This document shows, one piece after another, positions 28,668 through 37,600 of a stretch of 52,455 nucleotides of DNA; position 1 is the stretch's first letter; every line of letters starts with the position of its first letter. The stretch covers positions 1-52,455 of the forward strand of contig NZ_CANMEH010000016.1 in the NCBI RefSeq assembly GCF_947496875.1, read 5' to 3'. Both the position numbers and the translations under genes were made by a program. The notes under the pieces are model-generated. The model saw only the letters and a list, made by a program, of their open reading frames with translations. It was not told the origin of the DNA and made no database searches. The DNA is from an uncultured Paracoccus sp. Its GTDB lineage: Bacteria > Pseudomonadota > Alphaproteobacteria > Rhodobacterales > Rhodobacteraceae.

Positions 28668-29471
28668 TTAGTCGACGCGCCTGATCAACTCCATCGCGGC
28701 GCGCGGATTCAGCGCCTTGTGTCCCGAAATCACGTACAAGAAGACATCCCGTGGAACTCCGTCCGACAGCGGTTCCACCAACGGGCTCAGCCCCTCCGGC
28801 TGCTGACCGGCGGCGAGTTCCCGCACGCGTGCAGCCCACTGGTCGAGCATCTCGGGTGCATAGCCTGCCGCCTCATCCGCGCTGGTGCCCATGATCCGCA
28901 GATAGCTGAAATCGGCGGTCTGATCCGCGATCATCGGGTAGTCGCTGTCCCCCGCCAGCACGATGGCGACGTTGCGGTCCCGACAGGCGGCCACCACCTC
29001 CGCCCTGGCGAATGAAGGGTGGCGCAGTTCGATCGCATGCCGCAGCGGCAGATCGCCCGCTCGGTCCGGCAGCAGGTCCAGAAACGCCGGGAAATCCTGA
29101 TCGTCATACTGCTTGGTGGGTGGCAGTTGCCAGAGGATCGGGCCGAGCCGCCCGCCCAGCCTGTCGAGCCCGCTGTCGGTGAAGCGGCTGATCGATTCAC
29201 CCGCCTCGGCCAGGGTCCGCTTCTGGACGGTGTAACGCGGCGCCTTGACCGCGAACATGAAGTCCGCAGGCACCGCATCGTGCCATGCCTGAAACGTTTC
29301 CGGCTTCTGCGTCCGTTAGAAGGTGCCATTGATCTCGATCGTGCTCAACTGCCCTGCGGCGTATGACAGCTGATCCTTCTTGCGCAGATCGGCAGGATAG
29401 AAGCTGTCGTTCCACGGCTCGTAGGTCCAGCCACCCACGCCGATGCGGATCCGACTGCTTCGGTTTGCCAT
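28668..29471 (-). pseudogene. DUF72 family protein interrupted by one nonsense codon
   Basis: The gene starts at 29471 (ATG with AGGA upstream) as MANRSSRIRIGVGGWTYEPW and reads well to IEINGTF, where TAA occurs at 29316-29318. The same frame then continues RTQKPETFQAWHDAVPADF through KAPRYTVQKRTL, IELRHPSF and DVFLYVISGHKALNPRAAMEL to its normal stop. Family members have Tyr at the stop position (NGTFY or NSTFY), and TAA is one base from either Tyr codon. The 50-residue N-terminal piece would be inert; a 202-residue piece could start at an internal Met. Total 267 sense codons plus the internal stop is close to family length. The function of DUF72 TIM-barrel proteins is unknown. Confidence 0.85.
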
Positions 29472-29556
29472 GAATCCTGTTTCTCCCCGCTCACCCGCTG
29501 CAGGGGGCGTGATCAACGCCCAAGGCCAAATCAGTCTACGCACTCTGGTGCAGACG

Positions 29557-30522
29557 TCAAAGGAGCTTGGCCCGAAGGTGATGTCGTATCGGTGTTTCCA
29601 CGAACCGGTAAATGGCGACGGCGACGAGGTTCACGAGAACCAGGCTTGAAACTAGCGCAAGCGCCGCTTCGGTCGCGCCGCCCGAAAACACTCCCGTGAT
29701 CTTTTCGAAGAACTGAATGACGTACGGATGAGTCAGGTAAAGCGCATAGCTGGCACCGCCGAGGGTGAGAAGAATCCGGGGAAACCTGTTTCGCCCGAAC
29801 ACAAGCAAGAGGCTGGTAACCAGTACAGCAGAAGGCAATCCCGCTTTTACCAGCCTGTGGTCGAATGCGCCATTCACGGTCATGATCGCGAAAACGACAA
29901 CGCCACCCATGATTAATGAGTGCCCGACATTCTTCTTGACGACCAGTTCGTAGAGCATCATTCCAATGACGAACTCGAAAACGATGAGATCTCCGTAGGC
30001 CGCCAACGGCAACTCCCTCGACCCCAAGCACGCCGTGAAGATCACCGTCAACAGGCCGGTCGCGACCAGCGCACGATAACGAAGTGTCGCCATCAGGGCC
30101 AGCGCGAAGACCGCGTAGAAGAACATTTCGTAGTTCAGCGTCCAGCCGAGAAACAGGACCGGGAAGTGGCCCGATCCGTTCTTGTCGAACGGAATGAACA
30201 GAAGCGACTTGACGAGATGGACGGCATTGGCGGTGGTATTGTTTAGAAGTCCCGGGGCCAATATCGCAACGATAAATACCCCTGCGGTAAACAGGTAGTA
30301 TGTTGGAAGTACTCGAATGAGCCGCTTGCGAAAGAAGTTGTCGGCACTGACCTCCGTCGAAAGCATCATCACGAAGCCGCTGATGATGAAGAAGATGTCG
30401 ACTCCGAAGTTTCCACGCCCGAAACCAGGAATGTGCACGAACACGACAGCCGTGGCAGCGATGAATCGCAGCACCTCGATGACTTCGTACCGACGCTGAC
30501 CTACGGCCGGCTTGGCCACCAT
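29557..30522 (-). CDS. Membrane acyltransferase (acyltransferase 3 family)
   Basis: A 321-residue polytopic membrane protein with about ten hydrophobic segments. Family marks are YEVIEVLRFIAATAVVFVHI (the RxxA...H active-site region in the first helix), GVDIFFIISGFVMML, FFRKRLIRVLPTYYLF and FLGWTLNYEMFFYAVF. Members O-acylate sugars of lipopolysaccharide, capsule or other surface polysaccharides. The start at 30522 has GGAGG 5 bases upstream. Codon usage is visibly less GC-biased than neighbours (for example ATTAATGAG and AGTACTCGAATG), suggesting recent acquisition. No polysaccharide genes adjoin it; guaA lies upstream on the same strand. Confidence 0.85.
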   Translation of the reverse strand: MVAKPAVGQRRYEVIEVLRFIAATAVVFVHIPGFGRGNFGVDIFFIISGFVMMLSTEVSADNFFRKRLIRVLPTYYLFTAGVFIVAILAPGLLNNTTANAVHLVKSLLFIPFDKNGSGHFPVLFLGWTLNYEMFFYAVFALALMATLRYRALVATGLLTVIFTACLGSRELPLAAYGDLIVFEFVIGMMLYELVVKKNVGHSLIMGGVVVFAIMTVNGAFDHRLVKAGLPSAVLVTSLLLVFGRNRFPRILLTLGGASYALYLTHPYVIQFFEKITGVFSGGATEAALALVSSLVLVNLVAVAIYRFVETPIRHHLRAKLL

Positions 30523-30640
30523 GTGGGCCTCCGCGGAGTGGAACCTTCCGTCCGATGTCGCGCCCCAGGTCATCATGCCCTGCAGGTCCCCGTTGGTAAT
30601 CTGGCGCAGAGGAACATCTGACCTGTCCTCTTGCGGACAG

Positions 30641-32233
30641 CTATTCCCACTCGATCGTCCCCGGCGGCTTGGACGTGATGTCATAGGTGACGCGATTGAT
30701 CCCCCGCACCTCGTTGATGATCCGGGTCGCCGTCTCTCCCAGGAATGCATGAGTGAAGGGGTAAAAGTCCGCCGTCATCCCGTCGACGGAGGTGACGGCG
30801 CGCAGGGCGCAGGCATAGTCGTAGGTGCGGCTGTCACCCATCACGCCGACGGTGCGGACCGGCAGGATGGCCACGAACGCCTGCCAGATCTCGTCGTAGA
30901 GCCCGTGCCGGCGGATCTGGTCGATGAAGACGGCATCGGCCTTGCGCAGGATGTCCAGCTTCTCGCGCGTGATCTCGCCGGGGCAGCGGATCGCGAGCCC
31001 AGGGCCAGGAAAGGGATGGCGGCCGATGAAGCTGGCGGGCAGGCCAAGTTCGCGCCCCAGCGCCCGCACCTCGTCCTTGAACAGTTCGCGCAGCGGTTCG
31101 ACGAGGGTCATCCCCATCTTCTCGGGCAGGCCGCCGACATTATGGTGCGACTTGATCGTCACGGACGCGCCGCCGGAAAAGCTGACGGACTCGATCACGT
31201 CCGGGTACAACGTCCCCTGGGCCAGGAACTCCGCGCCGCCGATCTCGTGTGCCTGTTCCTCGAATACCTCGATGAACAGGCGCCCGATGATCTTGCGCTT
31301 GTTTTCGGGGTCGCTGACCCCCTCGAGGGCTGACAGGAACCGGTCGGATTCCGTGGCGTGGATCAGGTGCAGGTTCATGTGGTCGCGGAACATGCCCACG
31401 ACCTCCTCTGCCTCGCCCTGCCGCATCAGTCCGTGATCGACGAACACGCAGGTGAGTTGATCCCCCACGGCCTCGTGGATCAGCGCCGCGGCAACCGAAC
31501 TGTCGACGCCGCCGGACAGCGCACACAGCACCCGGGCCGAGCCGACCTGTTCACGGATGCGGCGCACCGCCTCATCGCGATATCCGGCCATCGTCCAGTC
31601 CCCGGTGAACCCGGCCAGGCGAACGAAATTCTCCAGCAGCCGGCGGCCGTTCGGCGTGTGGTGCACCTCGGGGTGGAACTGCACGGCGTAGAACCGCCGC
31701 GCCTCGTCGGCGATCATCGCCATCGGCGCGTTCGGCGAGGTGCCGATGACCTCGAACCCGGGGGCAAGCCGGGTGACGCGGTCGCCGTGGCTCATCCAGA
31801 CCTCTTCGCGTCCGGCCACACCCGGCTCGCCGGCCGAGTTCGGTTCCGGTGCAAAGAGTCCCGCAAAGATCCCGTCCAGCTGATGCCCCGGCGTTGGCCC
31901 GATGAAGGCACGACCGTATTCCGCGTGATGCCCTGCCTCGACCTCTCCGCCCAGCTGCGCCATCATCACTTGTTGACCGTAGCAGATCCCCAGCACCGGC
32001 ACGCCCAGGTCGAACACCGCCTGCGGTGCGCGGGCGCTGCCTGGACGGGTGACGCTGTCGGGTCCGCCGGACAGGATCACCGCCTGGGGGCGCAGCTCGT
32101 GCAGCGCCGCGTCGGTCAGGGTCTGATAGGGGCGGATTTCGCAGAAGACGTTCAGTTCGCGCAGGCGGCGCGCAATCAGCTGGGTTACCTGGCTGCCGAA
32201 ATCGATGATTAGAAGGCGCTGATGCTCGGTCAT
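30641..32233 (-). CDS. guaA: GMP synthase (glutamine-hydrolysing)
   Basis: A 530-residue enzyme converting XMP, glutamine and ATP to GMP. The class I amidotransferase domain (1-200) has nucleophile Cys84 in GICYGQQVM and the FHPEVHHT His/Glu; the ATP pyrophosphatase domain has the PP-loop [12 protein letters not shown] and VFVDHGLMR; the C-terminal dimerisation domain ends [13 protein letters not shown], the standard GuaA ending. All catalytic residues appear intact. Confidence 0.97.
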   Translation of the reverse strand: MTEHQRLLIIDFGSQVTQLIARRLRELNVFCEIRPYQTLTDAALHELRPQAVILSGGPDSVTRPGSARAPQAVFDLGVPVLGICYGQQVMMAQLGGEVEAGHHAEYGRAFIGPTPGHQLDGIFAGLFAPEPNSAGEPGVAGREEVWMSHGDRVTRLAPGFEVIGTSPNAPMAMIADEARRFYAVQFHPEVHHTPNGRRLLENFVRLAGFTGDWTMAGYRDEAVRRIREQVGSARVLCALSGGVDSSVAAALIHEAVGDQLTCVFVDHGLMRQGEAEEVVGMFRDHMNLHLIHATESDRFLSALEGVSDPENKRKIIGRLFIEVFEEQAHEIGGAEFLAQGTLYPDVIESVSFSGGASVTIKSHHNVGGLPEKMGMTLVEPLRELFKDEVRALGRELGLPASFIGRHPFPGPGLAIRCPGEITREKLDILRKADAVFIDQIRRHGLYDEIWQAFVAILPVRTVGVMGDSRTYDYACALRAVTSVDGMTADFYPFTHAFLGETATRIINEVRGINRVTYDITSKPPGTIEWE

Positions 32234-32282
32234 GCGCAGCGCTTAAGCCACCCGCATCCGGGCGGCAAGCGGGTCGGCGATT

Positions 32283-32903
32283 TCAGCCGGGCCACAGCGA
32301 CGACAGGGCGCCGACAGGGTCCGCGGCCGTCCAGATTTCCGGTCCCAGCGCGATGAAATCCGCCACTGGCCACAGGTCGCGGATCAGGGCGGCGTCCAAC
32401 GCACCTTCGGCAACGACAGGGATCTCGATCACCTCGGACCACCACTGGAACAAGTCCATCCGGACTGGATCGGCATGGCCGAGTGCCGTGGACCCGCACG
32501 GGCCGAAGCTCACATAGTCGGCGCCCGCCTCTCCCGCGTTCAACCCGTCGTGGCGCGAACTGCCGCAAAAGGCGCCGACGATGGCATCGGCCCCCAGTTC
32601 CTTGCGCGCGTACCGCACCGCCCGTGGGCCATCGGTCAGGTGCACCCCGTCCAGGCCGTGGCGTGCCGCGAGTGTGACATGGTCATCGATGACCACCGCC
32701 ACGTCGCGTTCATGCGCCAGATCGCGTGCCAGGTCGGCCAGCCGGCCCAGCTCGGCTTCCTCGCCCGCCCCGCGCAGGCGCAGGCACGCCACCGGATACG
32801 CGTCCAGCACCGCCGCCAGCATCCGAGACAGATCGGACAGCGGAACGCGCGTCGGCGCGATCAGGTAAAGCTGCGGTGCGTCGGTGGCGGTCAGGTCGGT
32901 CAT
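32283..32903 (-). CDS. thiE: Thiamine-phosphate synthase-like protein
   Basis: A 206-residue TIM-barrel protein resembling ThiE, which joins the HMP pyrophosphate and thiazole phosphate halves of thiamine. The segments LYLIAPTRVPLSDL, VIDDHVTLAARHGLDGVHLTDG, SSRHDGLNAGEAGADYVSFGP and IPVVAEGALDAALIRDLWPV follow the ThiE pattern. Several usual ThiE phosphate-loop residues differ (GPCGSTA for GPFFPTxTK), so it may be a divergent member with altered function. No other thi gene is adjacent. The start at 32903 has GAGGG 8 bases upstream. Confidence 0.7.
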   Translation of the reverse strand: MTDLTATDAPQLYLIAPTRVPLSDLSRMLAAVLDAYPVACLRLRGAGEEAELGRLADLARDLAHERDVAVVIDDHVTLAARHGLDGVHLTDGPRAVRYARKELGADAIVGAFCGSSRHDGLNAGEAGADYVSFGPCGSTALGHADPVRMDLFQWWSEVIEIPVVAEGALDAALIRDLWPVADFIALGPEIWTAADPVGALSSLWPG

Positions 32904-33137
32904 GGTCATTTCCCTCACACCGGCGGGATAGCGCAGCAGCGCTGGCCGCGAAAGGGAGATGCCGGCGAATACGCGCGCCGCAACCCCGTTCCTAGTTCGT
33001 GGGGCCGTCAAGCGCCGCACGTCTTCAGCGGCCCACCGGATGTGGGGAACTGGCGGAGGACGGCAGACATGGTGCTGGACGGGGCGGCCGGTTGTCTCCT
33101 AGGCTCGGCCCAACGAACAGAAAAGGGGAGAGCCGAA

Positions 33138-34103
33138 TTGAAAGCCACGATCATTGCCGCCTCGGCGCTGATGGCCACCGCCGCCGGCGCGCAGGCCGAA
33201 ACCTGGGACCTACCCACCGCCTATCCGGCCAGCAACTATCATGTCGAGAACCTGACCGAGTTCGCCAGCTGCGTGGCCGAGCGGTCGGGCGGCGCGCTTG
33301 AAATCGAGATCCACCCCAACGGCGCCCTGTTCGCCGGCAACGACATCAAGCGGGCGGTGCAGACCGGCCAGGCTCCGATCGGCGAACGGCTGCTGTCCGC
33401 GCATGAGAACGAGAACAAGCTGTTCGGTGTCGATGCGATCCCGTTCCTGGTCACGTCGTTCGACGAAAGCGACCGCCTGTGGGAAGTCGCGCGCGACAAG
33501 CTGGCCGCGGCACTGGACGAACAGAACCTCGTCCATCTGTATTCCGTGCCCTGGCCGCCGCAGGGGCTGTTCACCAAGAAGCCCATCAACTCGGCCGCCG
33601 ATCTGGAGGGCCTGAAGTTCCGGGCGTATAACGCGGCGACGTCGCGGATCGCCGAACTGGCCGGGATGGTGCCGGTGCAGATCGAACAGGCCGAACTGGC
33701 CCAGGCGCTGGCGACCGGCGTGGCCGAGGCGTTCATCACCTCGGGTGCGACGGGGGTGGACAGCAAAGTCTGGGAACAGGTGGATCATTTCTATGATGCG
33801 CAGGCCTGGATTCCCCGCAACTCCGTGCTGGTGAACAAGGATGCGTGGTCCGGGCTGGACGAGGGGACCCGGACGGCCCTGACCGACTGCGGGAGCGAAG
33901 CCCGCGAGCGCGGGACGGAACGCGCCAAGGTCCTGACCTCGGAATACCTGCGGACGATGGCCGACAACGGCATGACCGTGGCCCCGCCCGGCGACGCCCT
34001 GAAGGCGGATCTCGAAGGGTTCGGCCAGACGATGACGGACGAATGGATCGCCGCCGCCGGCGAGGACGGGCAGGCGATCATCGACGCGTATCGTAAACAG
34101 TGA
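33138..34103 (+). CDS. TRAP transporter solute-binding protein (DctP family)
   Basis: A 321-residue periplasmic binding protein. The signal peptide ends AGAQA, and the mature chain starts ETWDLPTAYPASNYHVENLT. The DctP-family substrate-contacting region FRAYNAATSRIAELAGMVPV and the Arg within it (the carboxylate clamp) are present. The start is a TTG with GGGGAG upstream. It lies directly before the small and large permease genes, forming a complete three-gene TRAP importer. The substrate is probably an organic acid, not further defined. Confidence 0.88.
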   Translation: MKATIIAASALMATAAGAQAETWDLPTAYPASNYHVENLTEFASCVAERSGGALEIEIHPNGALFAGNDIKRAVQTGQAPIGERLLSAHENENKLFGVDAIPFLVTSFDESDRLWEVARDKLAAALDEQNLVHLYSVPWPPQGLFTKKPINSAADLEGLKFRAYNAATSRIAELAGMVPVQIEQAELAQALATGVAEAFITSGATGVDSKVWEQVDHFYDAQAWIPRNSVLVNKDAWSGLDEGTRTALTDCGSEARERGTERAKVLTSEYLRTMADNGMTVAPPGDALKADLEGFGQTMTDEWIAAAGEDGQAIIDAYRKQ

Positions 34104-34161
34104 GGTCCGCGGCGGGTCGCGGCCCGCCTCGGCCTGCCCCGCACCAGAATCGGCGCGCAAC

Positions 34162-34713
34162 ATGGACCAGACGGCATCGGCCCCGCCGACCGGCCCGCTG
34201 CGGCGCGGGCTGAACCTTGTCTACGATGCCGGTGCCGCGCTGGCGGCGCTGAGCCTCGTGGCGCTGCTGGCGGTGATCGTGGCGCAGATGGTGGCCCGCT
34301 GGACCGGACAGATGTTCCGGGGCGGGCCGGAATACGCCGGCTATCTGATGGCCGCTGCGTCCTTTCTGGCCTATGCGCACACGCTGAACCGCGGCGCGCA
34401 TATCCGCGTCGGACTGGGCCTGACGGCGCTGGGGCGACACCGGTTCTGGGGCGAGCTGTTCTGCCTGATCGTCGGCAGTGCCGCCGCCCTCTACCTCGCG
34501 TGGTACGCGGCGCGCATGGTGTTCTGGTCGCGCAAGCTGGGCGATGTCAGCCAGGGGCAGGACATGACGCAGCTGTGGATCGTGCAGACGCCGGTGATGA
34601 TCGGGGCGATGCTGCTGGCCGTGGCCTTCGTCGACAATCTGATCTCGCTGGTCCGGACCGGGCGTGACAACATCCGGGACGACGGCGTGGCCAAACAGAT
34701 TCAGGCCGAGTGA
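34162..34713 (+). CDS. TRAP transporter small permease (DctQ family)
   Basis: A 183-residue membrane protein with four hydrophobic helices (ALAALSLVALLAVIVAQMVA, EYAGYLMAAASFLAYAHTL, LFCLIVGSAAALYLAWYAAR, MIGAMLLAVAFVDNLISL), the usual DctQ layout. It partners the large DctM-type subunit encoded 9 bases downstream. Confidence 0.88.
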   Translation: MDQTASAPPTGPLRRGLNLVYDAGAALAALSLVALLAVIVAQMVARWTGQMFRGGPEYAGYLMAAASFLAYAHTLNRGAHIRVGLGLTALGRHRFWGELFCLIVGSAAALYLAWYAARMVFWSRKLGDVSQGQDMTQLWIVQTPVMIGAMLLAVAFVDNLISLVRTGRDNIRDDGVAKQIQAE

Positions 34714-34722
34714 CGAGGCGCC

Positions 34723-36039
34723 ATGTCTGCCGAGATGATCCCGATTGCGGTGTTCCTGCTGACCCTGTTCACGCTGCTGGGTGCCGGTGTGTGGGTCGGG
34801 CTGGCCCTGATGGGCGTGGCCTGGGTCGGAATGGAACTGTTCACCAGCCGTCCGGTCGGCGACGCGATGATGACGATCATCTGGCGGTCGTCGTCGTCCT
34901 GGACCCTGACCGCACTGCCGCTTTTTATCTGGATGGGCGAGATCCTTTTCCGAACTCGCCTGTCCGAGGACATGTTCCGGGGCCTTGCGCCGTGGATGGC
35001 ACGGCTGCCCGGCGGTCTGCTGCACACCAACGTGGTCGGCTGCACGGTGTTCGCGGCCGTCTCGGGATCCTCGGCCGCCACGCTGACGACGGTGGGGAAG
35101 ATGTCGATCCCCGAACTGCGCCGGCGCAACTATCCTGAACGCGAGGTCATCGGCACGCTGGCCGGCGCCGCCACGCTGGGGCTGATGATCCCGCCATCCC
35201 TGATCCTGATCGTCTATGGCGTGACGATCAACGAATCCATCACCCGGCTGTTCATGGCGGGAGTCCTGCCGGGCCTTGTCCTGGCGGCGATGTTCATGGG
35301 CTACATCGTGCTGGTTTCGACCCTGTCGCGAACCTATCGTCCGGATCCGGAGCCGGCGATGACGCTGGCGGACAAGCTGCGCAATTCACGGTTTCTCATC
35401 CCGGTGATGCTGCTGATCACGCTGGTGATCGGGTCGATGTACCTGGGGCTCGCCACCGCGACTGAGGCTGCGGCCTTCGGGGTTCTCGGCGCCCTGGGGC
35501 TGGCCCTTGTGCAGCGCTCGCTCACCTGGGCGACGTTTCGCGACAGCCTGATGGGCGCGACCCGCACATCCGCGATGATCGCGCTGATCCTGGCAGGCGC
35601 GGCGTTCCTGTCGCTGGCCATGGGGTTCACCGGGCTGCCCCGGGCGCTGGCCGAATGGATCGGGGCGATGGAGCTGAGCCGGCTGCAGCTGCTGCTGGCG
35701 TTGATGGTTTTCTATATCGTGATCGGCTGTTTCCTGGACGGGATCTCGTCCGTCGTGCTGACGATTGCGGTGGTCGAGCCGATGGTCCGGCAGGCCGGGA
35801 TCGACCTGATCTGGTTCGGGATCTTTGTTGTTGTCGTGGTTGAGATGGCGCAGATCACCCCGCCCGTCGGGTTCAACCTGTTCGTCTTGCAGGGAATGAC
35901 GGGGCACGGCATGGGGTACATCACCCGGGCAGCCCTGCCGATGTTCGGGATCATGGTGCTGATGGTGCTGCTCCTGATCGCCTTCCCGGCGCTCGCCACC
36001 TGGCTGCCCGAGAACATGCGGCAGGTTCGACCCGGTTGA
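34723..36039 (+). CDS. TRAP transporter large permease (DctM family)
   Basis: A 438-residue protein with about 12 membrane segments. Family landmarks are SGSSAATLTTVGKMSIPELR, GAATLGLMIPPSLILIVYGV and EMAQITPPVGFNLFVLQG. It is the Na+-coupled transport subunit working with the preceding binding protein and small permease. Confidence 0.92.
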   Translation: MSAEMIPIAVFLLTLFTLLGAGVWVGLALMGVAWVGMELFTSRPVGDAMMTIIWRSSSSWTLTALPLFIWMGEILFRTRLSEDMFRGLAPWMARLPGGLLHTNVVGCTVFAAVSGSSAATLTTVGKMSIPELRRRNYPEREVIGTLAGAATLGLMIPPSLILIVYGVTINESITRLFMAGVLPGLVLAAMFMGYIVLVSTLSRTYRPDPEPAMTLADKLRNSRFLIPVMLLITLVIGSMYLGLATATEAAAFGVLGALGLALVQRSLTWATFRDSLMGATRTSAMIALILAGAAFLSLAMGFTGLPRALAEWIGAMELSRLQLLLALMVFYIVIGCFLDGISSVVLTIAVVEPMVRQAGIDLIWFGIFVVVVVEMAQITPPVGFNLFVLQGMTGHGMGYITRAALPMFGIMVLMVLLLIAFPALATWLPENMRQVRPG

Positions 36040-36166
36040 CCCTGTCCGTTCCCGAGGCTTTCTGAACCCGGTGGGCCAGCCTTCCGGCTTGTTATGCTGG
36101 CGTTACCGCACCCATATGGGGATGAGGTTGGCTGGCGGCGTGGGCCGTCGCGGTACTGGGGCGACG

Positions 36167-37597
36167 ATGACGGACCGACGCACGCGATATGCCGCCATCC
36201 TTGCTGCAGTCCTGTCGCTGTCGGTCGTGGCGGCCATGTTCGTCCTGAACGGGGCGACCGTCGCCAACGGCCAAGCCGGATCAAGCGGTGGTCGAGGGGA
36301 CAGCCCCGCCGCCCCGACCAGCGTCGGGGTCCTGGAACTGTCGCGGCAGGCGGTGCCGGTCACCGTTACTCTGCCGGGCCGCGCCGTCGCCTTTCAACAG
36401 GCCGCGATCACCCCCGAGGTCGGCGGAAAGATCACCGAGATCGCCTATGAGCCGGGGACCGAGGTCACGGCCGGGACGGTGCTGTTCCGACTGGAGGACG
36501 AGACCCTGGCCGCCCAGCTGTCCGCCGAGGAGGCCGCCGTCGTGTCGACGGAGGCTGCGGTAGAGGGTGCCGAGGCAACGGTCGACCGCTATCGACGGCT
36601 GCAGGGATCGGGTGTCAGCCAGGCCGAGCTGGAAAACGCTCAGGTGGCGCTGGCCAGCGCCCGCGCGGCGCTGAGCGGCGCGCAGGCTCGCCGCGAACTG
36701 GCCGAGCTGGCGCTACGTCGCACCGAGATCCGCAGCCCGATCGACGGGATAGTTGACGTGCCGTCGGTGAGCATCGGGGACATCGTGTCGGCGGGGCCCC
36801 AGACGACACTGACCACCGTGACCCAGCTCGATCCGATCCACGTGGACGTGGCGGAATCCCGTGCCAGGTTCCTGCGCAACCTGGCACGGCAGGACGCCGG
36901 CACGCTGCGTCCCGGCGAGGGACCGATGGCACAGCTGATCCTGGAAACCGGGCAGGTCTATGATCAGGAAGGCTATATGGTCAGCCCCGGCCTTGCGGTG
37001 AGCCCGACCACCGGCACCGTGCCGTTCCGGCTGCGCTTCGGGAACCCGGCCCGGCTGATCCTGCCCGGGCAGTTCGTGCGCGTGCAGTTGCAGATCGGAC
37101 TGGTCGACGGGGTGCTGGTGCCGCAGCGGGCGACCAGCCGCGCCGCGGACGGCTCGCTGACCGCTTTCCTGGTGCGCGACGGCAAGGCCGAGGAGGTTGT
37201 CCTGACGGAGGCGGGAACCCATCAGAACGCCTGGATCGTCACGGAAGGGGTCGAGGCTGGCGATCAGCTGGTGCTGGACGGTCTGACCAACCTGCGGGAC
37301 GGCACCGAGGTCGCGCCGGTTCCGGTGATGATCGACGCCGAGGGCGTGGTGCGCGACGTTGCGGAAAGCGACACGGACGAGCACGGTGCGGCCGAGGGGA
37401 GCGGCACTCCGGGGCCGCAGAGCGCCGGGGCACAGCCCGCAGGCTTGGCGGCAGAGGCGGGGACGACCGCGTTCTTGGGCGCGCCGCCAGCCGACGGGTC
37501 CCCGTCCGGCGGCCCTGGATCGGCTGACGCTGCCGACGCGCTGCGGTCGGTCGGCCCGCCGGGCGGGCAGCCCGCGCCGGCGGTCCGGGCCGAATAG
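36167..37597 (+). CDS. RND efflux periplasmic adaptor (membrane fusion protein)
   Basis: A 476-residue adaptor with an N-terminal membrane anchor (AAILAAVLSLSVVAAMFVL), no lipobox, a lipoyl-like domain (GGKITEIAYEPGTEVTAG), a short alpha-hairpin (about 115-185), and beta-barrel/MP domains (PIDGIVDVPSVSIGDIVSAG, SGLAVSPTTGTVPFRLRF-like, and LPGQFVRVQLQIG). It links the RND pump encoded 3 bases downstream to an outer-membrane channel. The C-terminal 80-90 residues are a low-complexity Gly/Pro/Ala tail beyond the usual AcrA/MexA length. No outer-membrane TolC gene is present in the window. Confidence 0.9.
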   Translation: MTDRRTRYAAILAAVLSLSVVAAMFVLNGATVANGQAGSSGGRGDSPAAPTSVGVLELSRQAVPVTVTLPGRAVAFQQAAITPEVGGKITEIAYEPGTEVTAGTVLFRLEDETLAAQLSAEEAAVVSTEAAVEGAEATVDRYRRLQGSGVSQAELENAQVALASARAALSGAQARRELAELALRRTEIRSPIDGIVDVPSVSIGDIVSAGPQTTLTTVTQLDPIHVDVAESRARFLRNLARQDAGTLRPGEGPMAQLILETGQVYDQEGYMVSPGLAVSPTTGTVPFRLRFGNPARLILPGQFVRVQLQIGLVDGVLVPQRATSRAADGSLTAFLVRDGKAEEVVLTEAGTHQNAWIVTEGVEAGDQLVLDGLTNLRDGTEVAPVPVMIDAEGVVRDVAESDTDEHGAAEGSGTPGPQSAGAQPAGLAAEAGTTAFLGAPPADGSPSGGPGSADAADALRSVGPPGGQPAPAVRAE

Positions 37598-37600
37598 GCC

